From DAISJI01 sp964559835 (GTDB lineage: Bacteria; Acidobacteriota; Terriglobia; Terriglobales; Acidobacteriaceae): a stretch of 64,000 bases of DNA. Below the pieces are notes generated by a model, which saw only the letters and a list, made by a program, of their open reading frames with translations, was not told the DNA's origin and ran no database searches. Made by a program: the position numbers and the translations under genes. Below are positions 34,459 to 41,289 of the stretch, piece after piece (the stretch's first letter is position 1; each line of letters starts with the position of its first letter). Location: the NCBI GenBank assembly GCA_964559835.1, contig CAZLJE010000018.1, positions 45,540 through 109,539 of the forward strand, in the 5' to 3' direction.

Positions 34459-34806
34459 TTATGCCGCTCGGGCTTTGTGCTCGACCGGGAGGTTCGCTTC
34501 GCGCCAGGCGTCGAATCCGCCGCGAAGTGCCCACACGTCCTTGTATCCACGCTGCTGCAGTTGCTGCGCCAAACTGGCGCTGGATCCTTCGCCCGGTCAA
34601 GTGCAGTAGGTGACGACGGGCTTGTTCTTCGGGATACGGCTGAGGTCCTCGTCGAGGTCGGCGAGCGGAACGCGGATCGCACCCGCGGCCTTGGTCTCAG
34701 ATTCGCCCCACGCCTGTGGGTTGCGGGTATCAATGACGGTGAAGTTCTCTCCCGCATCGATGCGCTTCTTCAAATCGGCTGCCGTGATACGTGGAGCATC
34801 GGACAT
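34459..34806 (-). CDS. Rhodanese-like sulfurtransferase with in-frame UGA: probable selenoprotein
   Basis: From ATG 34806 (GGGAGG six bases upstream) the frame reads a normal rhodanese domain: AADLKKRIDAGENFTVIDTRNPQAWGE, then IPKNKPVVTYCT. It then meets UGA at 34599-34597 (codon 70) and continues without other stops: PGEGSSASLAQQLQQRGY, VWALRGGFDAWREANLPVE, to TAA at 34461-34459. Cys homologues have YCxCP followed by a Ser-rich helix; UGA stands exactly where the second, catalytic Cys (C-x5-S loop) belongs. A hairpin with apical G lies 22 bases after the UGA. Total 115 aa with selenocysteine. A nonsense-mutated pseudogene is the alternative. Confidence 0.72.
34566..34580 (-). promoter_or_regulatory. 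Candidate bacterial SECIS element
   Basis: On the minus-strand RNA, GCGCCA-GUU-UGGCGC forms a 6-bp stem with apical loop GUU. The loop G is the 23rd base after the UGA. Known bacterial SECIS hairpins have an apical G, usually followed by U, at roughly 16-37 bases from the UGA. Coding and structure overlap, as in other bacterial selenoprotein genes. Confidence 0.6.
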
Positions 34807-34933
34807 ATCAGGCCTCCCTTCGTTCCCGCTTGGATGCAAGAGGAGGAGACCGGTTTTTCCACGACACCCCACGTTATCCACAGACAGATTCGTTTGACGC
34901 CGCCACGTATCAGCAGGGACAATCGGACTTCTC

Positions 34934-35461
34934 ATGCTCGTCTATCTATCGGGTTCCATCGAGTACGCGGCCGACTTTGGAAAGAGCTGGCGCGCGGAGA
35001 TCACGCCATTCCTCCGCCACCTCGGTCACACCGTCTACGACCCCGCCGCCGACGAGAGGAAGAACCTAGCCGACGATGAAGTCCGCGACTTTCGCCAGTG
35101 GAAGGCCACGGACCTGCCGCGCTTCCAGGCCACACTGCGCAAGATCATCGCGTGGGACCTGGACTGGATCGACCGCAGCGGCTGCGTCATCTGTTACTTC
35201 GACGAGGCGGCTGCGCGCGGCGCGGGAACGCAGGGCGAGGTCACGTACGCGCATCGCGCCGGCATCCCGGTCTACCTCGTGCTCGGTATGCCGGCCGAAA
35301 AGATCAGCGGCTGGGTGCTGGGCTGCGCCAGCGAAGTGTTCGCTGATTTCGAGCAGCTAAGAAAGGCCTTCACCACAAAGGTCACAAAGGCACATGAAGG
35401 AATTGCCGATGGTCGATTGCCGATTGAATCCGAGAGCCTGGAGCTGAGAGCCGAATCATGA
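34934..35461 (+). CDS. Nucleoside 2-deoxyribosyltransferase-like protein
   Basis: 175 aa. Begins VYLSGSIEYAADFGKSWR, the nucleotide-binding start of the family; DLDWIDRSGCVICYFDEAAARGAGTQGEVTYAHRAGIPVYLV is its conserved core. It may hydrolyse or transfer the sugar of deoxynucleosides, which fits the overlapping thymidine kinase (stop and start share ATGA at 35458-35461). The last 30 residues (from TTKVTKAHEG on) are encoded by consecutive word repeats and look like an added tail. Divergent from the rhodanese gene. Confidence 0.75.
   Translation: MLVYLSGSIEYAADFGKSWRAEITPFLRHLGHTVYDPAADERKNLADDEVRDFRQWKATDLPRFQATLRKIIAWDLDWIDRSGCVICYFDEAAARGAGTQGEVTYAHRAGIPVYLVLGMPAEKISGWVLGCASEVFADFEQLRKAFTTKVTKAHEGIADGRLPIESESLELRAES
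35367..35457 (+). repeat. Chain of three different word repeats forming a protein tail
   Basis: ACCACAAAGGTCACAAAGGC type, then GATGGTCGATTGCCGATTG type, then GAGAGCCTGGAGCTGAGAGC type, one after another. Confidence 0.75.
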
Positions 35462-36054
35462 ATTTCGCCAAGGGTAGTCTGGGCTGGATCGAAGTCATCT
35501 GCGGACCGATGTTCAGCGGCAAGAGCGAGGAGTTGATCCGCCGCCTTCGCCGCGCCGAGATCGCGCGCCAGCGCGTGCAGATATTCAAGCCCGGCATCGA
35601 CCAGCGCTACTCCAAACACCACATCGTCTCGCACAGCGAACTGAAGATTCGCTCCGATTCGGTCCGCGACGCCGCCGAACTCGAGGCCAAGCTCGACCGC
35701 CGTGTCGAAGTGATCGGCATCGATGAAGCGCAGTTCCTGGGCGAAGGCATCGTGGATTGTGTGGTACGCCTGGCCGACATCGGCAAGCGTATCTTGATCG
35801 CCGGGCTCGACACCGACTATCTCGGCCGTCCGTTCCATCCCATGCCGGAACTGCTCGCCGTGGCTGACGAGATCACCAAGACGCTCGCCATCTGCATGCA
35901 GTGCGGCAACCCGGCCAAGCACACGCAGCGGTTGGTCGCGAGCGAGGATCTGATAGTAGTGGGCGCCGCGGGGATGTACGAAGCGCGCTGCCGCCGCTGC
36001 TTCGAGCCGAACCTGGCTACTGTCAAGGTGAGTGAGGTGGGAGCGAAAGCGTAA
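35458..36054 (+). CDS. tdk: Thymidine kinase
   Basis: 198 aa, type II bacterial thymidine kinase. P-loop GPMFSGKSEE at residues 16-25, the DEAQF motif, AGLDTDYLGRPF, and zinc-binding cysteines CMQCGNPA and CRRCFEP. Phosphorylates thymidine for the salvage pathway. Translationally coupled to the preceding gene. Confidence 0.93.
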   Translation: MNFAKGSLGWIEVICGPMFSGKSEELIRRLRRAEIARQRVQIFKPGIDQRYSKHHIVSHSELKIRSDSVRDAAELEAKLDRRVEVIGIDEAQFLGEGIVDCVVRLADIGKRILIAGLDTDYLGRPFHPMPELLAVADEITKTLAICMQCGNPAKHTQRLVASEDLIVVGAAGMYEARCRRCFEPNLATVKVSEVGAKA

Positions 36055-36058
36055 AAAC

Positions 36059-36139
36059 AGTTGTAAGTTGTACGTTGTAAGTTAAGAGCAAACGTGCGGA
36101 CCGTCCGCCCTCCAACTTACAACCTACAACTTACAACTG
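36059..36139. repeat. Word repeat, inverted arms (TTGTAAG / CTTACAA)
   Basis: Left arm 36059-36087 (TTGTAAG-TTGTACG-TTGTAAG), right arm 36112-36139 (AACTTACAACCTACAACTTA). Could also act as a transcription end between the converging tdk and ppiC genes. Confidence 0.8.
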
Positions 36140-36144
36140 CTTTT

Positions 36145-37209
36145 TTACTTCGTCGCTGTCGCCGATGTCTTCAGGATCTGCTCGGCGTAGTAATTATCGA
36201 CCTTCGTCTGATCGTGCATCACCTCGAAATAAGCGGCTTTGAGCAACTGTTCGCGCCGGTCACGCAACTGGTCGCGCATGAACTGCTGCACGCGTGGGTC
36301 CTGAAGGTCGCGCTGGCCGGCGGGCTCCCTGGCCACCAGCTTGACGATGCGGAAGCCGACCAGCTTCTTCGAGCCGGGGTCGATCACCGCGATGGGCGCG
36401 CTGTACTGGCCAGCCTTCAACTTGGATACGGCGTCGCGTGTCGCCGGATCGGTCTGCGCCAGCGCCGACTGCGGCATCAGGCCGAGGTCGCCGCCGTTGC
36501 CCGTCGAATCCGGGTCCTCGGAGTAGTTCATGGCGACGGTCGCGAAGTCCTCACCGCTATCGAGCCGGTTGACGATCATCTGGATCTTCTTGCGCGCGTC
36601 GGCTTCGTTCTGCGCCTTGTCGTTCTTCAGGTTGCGCACCTGCGGGTTCGGCGCAACGGTGACCATGATGTGCGCCAGGTGATACTGCGGCTCGATGAGG
36701 TTGAACTCCGACTTATGCGCGTTGTAGTACGAGGTGATGTCGGTGTCCGTTATGTTGATCTTCGACGTGATCTCCTTGTTCGTGACCTTATCGACGGTGA
36801 TCGACCGTCGCAGGTCGCGCTTGAAGTCATCGAGCGTGATCTTGCGCTCCTTCAGGCGCTTGTCGAACTCCTCCTGCGTGTACGGCTGCTTGATCTCGTT
36901 CAGCTTCTGGTCGACTTCTTCATTCGTGGCCAGCAGCCCGAGCTTCTCCGCCCGCTGCATCAGCATTTCGTTGTCGATCAGTTCCTTGAGGATACTCAGG
37001 CGCAGGCTGGTGGCCTGTTCCGCCGTGGGCTGTTGCGGCGAACCGGCGGTCTGGTTGTCGTAATACTTATCGACTTCCGAGCGCGTGATCTTGCGGCCAT
37101 TGACCTTCGCCATAACGTCTGGCGAAGCTGTGCTGGAATTGCAGCTAAGCGTGAGCGACAAAGCGGCGGCTAGCGCGCACGTAAGCATGGTTCGATTCGT
37201 GCGGTTCAA
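36145..37209 (-). CDS. PpiC/SurA-like parvulin peptidyl-prolyl isomerase, lipoprotein
   Basis: 354 aa from TTG 37209, set by GGAGGAGG just upstream. The N-terminus (NRTNRTMLTCALAAALSLTLSC) is a lipoprotein signal with Cys23 as the lipidated residue. A SurA-like N-domain (KVNGRKITRSEVDKYYD, KELIDNEMLMQRAEKLGL) is followed by a parvulin domain (LAHIMVTVAPNP, DFATVAMNYSEDPDSTGNGGDLG). It probably helps fold exported proteins at the outer face of the inner membrane or in the periplasm. Confidence 0.83.
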   Translation of the reverse strand: MNRTNRTMLTCALAAALSLTLSCNSSTASPDVMAKVNGRKITRSEVDKYYDNQTAGSPQQPTAEQATSLRLSILKELIDNEMLMQRAEKLGLLATNEEVDQKLNEIKQPYTQEEFDKRLKERKITLDDFKRDLRRSITVDKVTNKEITSKINITDTDITSYYNAHKSEFNLIEPQYHLAHIMVTVAPNPQVRNLKNDKAQNEADARKKIQMIVNRLDSGEDFATVAMNYSEDPDSTGNGGDLGLMPQSALAQTDPATRDAVSKLKAGQYSAPIAVIDPGSKKLVGFRIVKLVAREPAGQRDLQDPRVQQFMRDQLRDRREQLLKAAYFEVMHDQTKVDNYYAEQILKTSATATK

Positions 37210-37220
37210 TGTTCCTCCTC

Positions 37221-37253
37221 CCATCCTTCCAAAGCGGTCAGGGTGGGGCACTC
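37221..37253. repeat. GGGTGGGGCACCC-type element
   Basis: CCATCCTTCC followed by GGTCAGGGTGGGGCACTC, between the ppiC-like and DsbA-like genes. Confidence 0.6.
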
Positions 37254-37263
37254 ATTAACGAAT

Positions 37264-38193
37264 CTATTTCTGCGCCGCGGTTGCAGGCGCGGGCTGATTC
37301 GCGTCACGCAAAGCGCGGTCGATGATGGCGTGGAGCGCGTCGGGCGGCACGAGGCCGTCGACCTTCTCTCCGTTGATAAACATCGTGGGCGTCGCGGTAA
37401 CGCCAATGCTGTCGCCCTCGTCATGGGACGCTTTCACCGCCGTGTCCTTCTGCGTCTTCATGCACGATTGCAGTGGGACCAGAGGCAGGTTGCGCTTCTG
37501 CGCGATCATCGTCGCGGCTTCGTCGAGCGTTTTCTCCTGCTCGGGCAGCGGACGGTTGGCGCCGGTTATCTCCTTCTGGTTCGCATGCGCGAAGTTGGCG
37601 AAGTCCCAGTACGCGTCGGGGCTCTGCGCCGCCAGGCAGTTCGCAGTCACGGCGGCGTGGATGGCCCACGGATGGATCTCGCTCAGCGGATAATCCTTGT
37701 AGATGATGCGCACGCGATCGCCATAGCTCTTGGCGACGTCCGCCATCAGCAGCTCGTGCATGCGCGAGCAGAACGGGCACTGGAAATCGTCGTAATTGAC
37801 GATGGTGACCTTTGCTGCCGGATTGCCGAGAACGGGCCGGCCGCTGGTGTCGATCTTCTTCATGATCTCCGCGTACGGGTCCTTGCTCAGGTCCATCTTG
37901 CTGACCCGCGCCATCGTCTTGTTATCTTTGGAGATCAGGAACTCCTGGTTGACTTTTCTTTCGCCCTGCGAAAGCTCGACCGCTATGGTGTCGTATCCCG
38001 GGAATTCGGCGCTGGGTTTGCGTTCGCCGATCTTGATGTTGACCGTCGCCGGAAGCTGGAACGTGGCCCGCACCTGCCGCTCGATACGCTGGTTCAGTTC
38101 GGGGGAGCCCGTCTGGCCGGCGCACCCGAGGCAAAGTAGAAGAGCGGCCACCAGGGCCCGCCGGAATAAGAGCACAAACACCCGCCTGCACAT
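37264..38193 (-). CDS. DsbA-family thiol:disulfide protein, lipoprotein
   Basis: 309 aa from ATG 38193. The signal ends LLLCLGC with Cys24 as probable lipid site. Residues about 25-120 are an N-terminal extra domain. Then comes a DsbA-type thioredoxin fold with the active site CPFC (DDFQCPFCSRMHELL) and the cis-proline loop TATPTMFINGEKV. It likely oxidises or isomerises disulfides of exported proteins, next to the PpiC-like foldase with which it may be co-transcribed. Confidence 0.85.
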   Translation of the reverse strand: MCRRVFVLLFRRALVAALLLCLGCAGQTGSPELNQRIERQVRATFQLPATVNIKIGERKPSAEFPGYDTIAVELSQGERKVNQEFLISKDNKTMARVSKMDLSKDPYAEIMKKIDTSGRPVLGNPAAKVTIVNYDDFQCPFCSRMHELLMADVAKSYGDRVRIIYKDYPLSEIHPWAIHAAVTANCLAAQSPDAYWDFANFAHANQKEITGANRPLPEQEKTLDEAATMIAQKRNLPLVPLQSCMKTQKDTAVKASHDEGDSIGVTATPTMFINGEKVDGLVPPDALHAIIDRALRDANQPAPATAAQK

Positions 38194-38236
38194 GGAATTC
38201 AACAGTTATTATCGCATGCTGCGGGGCGAAGAACGT

Positions 38237-38405
38237 TGGTCGTAGGTGGTAGGGCGTAGGTCGGAACACCCGGTCCCGTTCAGACACAGAATTCCAACAG
38301 ACCGAAAACACCACCACGCCATCCGATTCGGCCCGTCTGCGTGTGGCATACAAGTTGTCGTGTGCCGACCTGCGACCTGCGACGTCCCGACCGACCACCT
38401 ACGGC
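38237..38405. repeat. Word repeat, inverted arms (GTAGGTGGTAGG / CCGACCTGCGACC)
   Basis: 38237-38262 (GTCGTAGGTGGTAGGGCGTA) and 38362-38405 (CCGACCTGCGACCTGCGACG, then GACCGACCACCTACGG) are reverse-complementary, about 100 bases apart. The gap 38194-38398 holds nothing else that I recognise. Confidence 0.7.
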
Positions 38406-38731
38406 TTCTCCAGGCCTTGCTCGATCTGCACGTTTTCGCGGACGATTAGGCGCCCCGCGGCCATTTGCTTCAGCGTCGGCAGGACGCGCTCGACGTGCTC
38501 CTCGGTATCCACGAAGGTCAGCACCAGGGGGAGCTTGCCGCCGGCGTCCACCAAGGTCGCGGTGTGCACGCGCTGCCGTCCGGTGAAGCCTCCGACGGCG
38601 TGCAGAACGGTCGCGCCGGCGACGTTCTCCTTGCGCAGATAATTCAGCAGCTCCATGTGCAGCGGACGGCGCTGCCACTCGTCGGCCTCGCTGATGTACA
38701 TCGTGACCTGGACCGCCATGACGGCTTGCAT
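38399..38731 (-). CDS. DUF190 (PII-like) protein, partner of CrcB
   Basis: 110 aa. The DUF190 pattern is clear: VTMYISEADEWQRRPLHMELLNYLRKENVAGATVLHAVGGFTGRQRVHT, then LPLVLTFVDTEEHVERVLPTLKQMAAGRL. The fold resembles PII regulators. It starts one base after the crcB stop codon; this pairing is common and suggests a regulatory or accessory role in fluoride export. ATG 38719 is a second possible start. Confidence 0.87.
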   Translation of the reverse strand: MQAVMAVQVTMYISEADEWQRRPLHMELLNYLRKENVAGATVLHAVGGFTGRQRVHTATLVDAGGKLPLVLTFVDTEEHVERVLPTLKQMAAGRLIVRENVQIEQGLEKP

Positions 38732-38732
38732 T

Positions 38733-39119
38733 TTATACCGCCCTGGCTGCGGCGATCCCGGCCAGCGTGGCTGCCAGGCAGAGGACATTGTTCGCCAGGA
38801 TATTGCCGGCAAAGTACAGCCAGTGCCCCTGCTCGAAGTAGGCCATCGTCTCGTAGGAATAGCTGCTGAAGGTGGTGTAGGAGCCGCAGAAGCCGATCGC
38901 GACGAGCAGTCGCCAGCGCGGATCGGCCAGCACCCGCTCCGTCGTCCACGCCATGAAGAAGCCGAGGACCAGGCTGCCGGTTATGTTGATGAGCAACGTG
39001 CCGTACGGGAAGCCGGCGGTGACGTTGCGCGCCACCCAGCGGCTGAGAAAATAGCGCGCGTTGGCGCCGACGACGGCGCCCAGGGAGATCCAGAAAACGT
39101 TCAAAAGACTGGCGAGCAC
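38733..39119 (-). CDS. crcB: Fluoride ion channel CrcB (Fluc)
   Basis: 128 aa from GTG 39119, with four membrane helices. Motifs: GAVVGANARYFLSRW, FPYGTLLINITGSLVLGFF, GFCGSYTTFSSYSYE, all typical of Fluc channels including the Asn and Phe that line the pore. The ATG 39170 in the same frame lies inside the riboswitch aptamer and is rejected as a start. Exports fluoride passively from the cytoplasm. First gene of the crcB-DUF190 unit. Confidence 0.92.
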   Translation of the reverse strand: MLASLLNVFWISLGAVVGANARYFLSRWVARNVTAGFPYGTLLINITGSLVLGFFMAWTTERVLADPRWRLLVAIGFCGSYTTFSSYSYETMAYFEQGHWLYFAGNILANNVLCLAATLAGIAAARAV

Positions 39120-39158
39120 GATGGAGAGGTCCTCCCGATTCGCTCCGCAGAGCGGATT

Positions 39159-39215
39159 GGTAGGAGTCATCAGCTCGGATCGTCGAGCGGTTAACGGCGA
39201 ACTCCATCGCCTGCC
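39159..39215 (-). promoter_or_regulatory. Fluoride riboswitch (crcB motif)
   Basis: The minus-strand RNA contains GGCGAUGGAGUUCGCC, then AACCGCUC, and closes with GAGCUGAUGACUCCUACC. These are the conserved stems and pseudoknot strands of the fluoride aptamer. Downstream, a CGCTC-TGCG-GAGCG hairpin (39154-39141) and a partly self-complementary ribosome-binding site (GGGAGGACCTCTCC, 39136-39123) form a plausible expression platform. Fluoride binding should switch on crcB. Confidence 0.92.
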
Positions 39216-39328
39216 GCGGCTGGGCGGCGAGGAGAGTGTAACAGAGAGCTGTCACTCGACAGTGTGACTCGGGCGGTCGGATGGTCCAGACGTTCTGACC
39301 GTACTGCTCGACAATTTAGATTGAACTC

Positions 39329-39359
39329 AAGCGACTAGCGACTAGCGACTGGTGACTGT
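39329..39359 (+). repeat. Word repeat (AGCGACT)n before ggt
   Basis: AGCGACT-AGCGACT-AGCGACT-GGTGACT; same word as 22823-22911. Confidence 0.75.
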
Positions 39360-39389
39360 TACTATGTCCGGCTTTGCCTGAGGACATAC

Positions 39390-41099
39390 ATGCGCGCAAT
39401 GCTTGCGTTGGTACTGACCGGAATCGCCGCCATGGCCCAGAACACTCCGACCCCGAAACCCGGTAACCCGTTGCCCATTCCCGGGCGTTCCGTGATCGCG
39501 ACGAAGTACGGGATCGTCGCCGCCAGCCAGCCGATGGCCGCCATTTCGGGCGTGCAGATCCTGGAGCGCGGCGGCAATGCCGTCGACGCCGCCATCGCCA
39601 CCAACGCCGTGCTCGGCGTGATGGAACCCACCAGTAACGGCGTCGGCGGCGACCTGTTCGCCATCATCTACGAGGCGAAGACCGGCAAGCTCTACGGGCT
39701 GAATGCCAGCGGCTGGGCGCCGAAGGCAGAGACCGTGGAGTTGCTGGCGTCGAAGGGCATTACAAAAATGCCGGAGCGCGGCGTGTGGACGGCAACAGTG
39801 TCGGGCGCGGTGGCAGGCTGGGCTGCGATGCGCGACCGCTTCGGCACCAAGCCCTTCTCCGAACTGCTGGCGCCCGCGATTTACTACTCCGAAAACGGTG
39901 TCCCAATCAACCAGGTCACAGCCGGACTGTGGCGCGCATCGGAGAAATTCCTCGCCTCGCATCCTTATTCGAAGGCGACATTCCTGGTCAACGGCGAGCG
40001 CGCGCCGAGGTTCGGGGAAGTCTGGAAGAACCCCGACTTGGCGAATACGCTCCGCCGCATCGCCGAGAACGGCCGCGACGGCTACTACAAGGGGGCCACG
40101 GCGCAGGCGATCGTCGATACCGTGAAGGAGTTCGGCGGCGTAACTACCCTGGAAGACCTCGCCGATTTTCAGCCGGAATGGGTGGAGCCGATCTCGACCA
40201 CGTACCGCGGCTGGACCGTGTACGAGATCCCGCCCAACACGCAAGGCATCGCCGCGCTCATGATGCTGAACATCATGGAACAGTTCCCGATGAGCGACTA
40301 CGGCTTCCACTCGACGAAGGCGCTGCACACGATGATCGAGGCGAAGAAGCTGGCATACGCGGACATGCTGAAGTACGTCGGCGACCCGAAGTTCTCGAAG
40401 ATCCCGGTGGAGCAACTGCTCAGCAAGGACCGCGCGGCACAGCGGGCGAAGTTGATTGGCGACAAGGCAAACTGCTCCGTGCCAGCCGACCAGATCCCGG
40501 GCGTGACCGATGCAAAAGGTCGGGACACGATCTACATGACGGCCATCGATAAGGACGGGAACATAGTGTCGCTGATCCAGTCGAATTACTCGGGCTTTGG
40601 GTCAGGCGTGGTACCCAAGGGCATGGGTTTCATGATCCAGAACCGGGGAGCGCTCTTCACGCTCGAGCCGAACGAGCCCAACACACTCGCCGGACACAAG
40701 CGCCCGCTGCATACCATCATTCCGTCATTCATGAAGAAGGGCGACGTGAGTATCGGGTGGGGCATCATGGGCGGATGGAACCAGGCGCAGGCGCACGCGC
40801 AGTTCGTCGCCAACATTGCCGATTACGGCATGACCATCCAGCAGGCGCTCGAGGCGGGACGCTTCACCAAGGGGACCTTTGAAGGCTGCGATGTTGAGAT
40901 CGAAGACACCGTGCCCGAGACAGTGCGAAACGAGCTGAGTGCGATGGGTCATAAATTGCAAGTCCAGCCGCGGCGGACAGCCCACTTCGGCTTCGGCCAG
41001 GCAGTGATGGACAACAAGACGGACGTGCATTTCGGTGCGTCCGACCCGCGTCATGACGGCGAAGCCATCCCGCAGCCGGGAGATGTGTTCAAGAAGTAG
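39390..41099 (+). CDS. ggt: Gamma-glutamyltransferase
   Basis: 569 aa, N-terminal nucleophile hydrolase made as a precursor. Signal peptide MRAMLALVLTGIAAMAQ. Large-subunit motifs ASQPMAAISGVQILERGGNAVDAAIAT and EPTSNGVGGDLFAI. The autocleavage/catalytic Thr is predicted as Thr380 (GRDTIYMTAIDKDG). The usual second Thr of DTTH is Ile here, so catalytic detail may differ. Periplasmic; acts on glutathione and other gamma-glutamyl compounds. Preceded by a word repeat. Confidence 0.85.
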   Translation: MRAMLALVLTGIAAMAQNTPTPKPGNPLPIPGRSVIATKYGIVAASQPMAAISGVQILERGGNAVDAAIATNAVLGVMEPTSNGVGGDLFAIIYEAKTGKLYGLNASGWAPKAETVELLASKGITKMPERGVWTATVSGAVAGWAAMRDRFGTKPFSELLAPAIYYSENGVPINQVTAGLWRASEKFLASHPYSKATFLVNGERAPRFGEVWKNPDLANTLRRIAENGRDGYYKGATAQAIVDTVKEFGGVTTLEDLADFQPEWVEPISTTYRGWTVYEIPPNTQGIAALMMLNIMEQFPMSDYGFHSTKALHTMIEAKKLAYADMLKYVGDPKFSKIPVEQLLSKDRAAQRAKLIGDKANCSVPADQIPGVTDAKGRDTIYMTAIDKDGNIVSLIQSNYSGFGSGVVPKGMGFMIQNRGALFTLEPNEPNTLAGHKRPLHTIIPSFMKKGDVSIGWGIMGGWNQAQAHAQFVANIADYGMTIQQALEAGRFTKGTFEGCDVEIEDTVPETVRNELSAMGHKLQVQPRRTAHFGFGQAVMDNKTDVHFGASDPRHDGEAIPQPGDVFKK

Positions 41100-41128
41100 C
41101 TGGCAGTTAGCGCAAGTTCCTAACGGGT

Positions 41129-41188
41129 GTACTAACCAGGCTTGCCTGGCGACAACATCGTCTGCCACCAGGCAAGCCTGGTTAGTAC
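41129..41188. repeat. Perfect 21-bp inverted repeat, 18-base loop
   Basis: Arms 41129-41149 (beginning GTACTAACCAGG) and 41168-41188 (ending CCTGGTTAGTAC) are exact reverse complements around CGACAACATCGTCTGCCA. There is no T-tract on either side, so it is not an ordinary terminator. Each arm itself contains the palindromic core CCAGGCTTGCCTGG. Confidence 0.9.
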
Positions 41189-41259
41189 ATACCAAACTCC
41201 TCGTGCGTGACGCTCGTCACCACGCTCGCGGTCATGCTGCGCCTACAATTCCCGGCGTA

Positions 41260-41288
41260 AACTGGCAAGTGGCAACTGGCAACTGCCT
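41260..41288 (+). repeat. Word repeat (AACTGGC)n abutting a start codon
   Basis: AACTGGC-AAGTGGC-AACTGGC-AACTGCC ends two bases before ATG 41290. Confidence 0.75.
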
Positions 41289-41289
41289 T

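Noticed and set aside
34459..34935. Rhodanese as a simple truncated pseudogene ending at the UGA
   Set aside because: Possible, but the downstream frame keeps conserved rhodanese sequence without further damage, and the UGA sits at the catalytic Cys codon with a suitable hairpin. Kept as the stated alternative.
38644..39255. 203-codon minus-strand frame over crcB
   Set aside because: Different frame from crcB, Arg-rich shadow, and it would cross the fluoride riboswitch.
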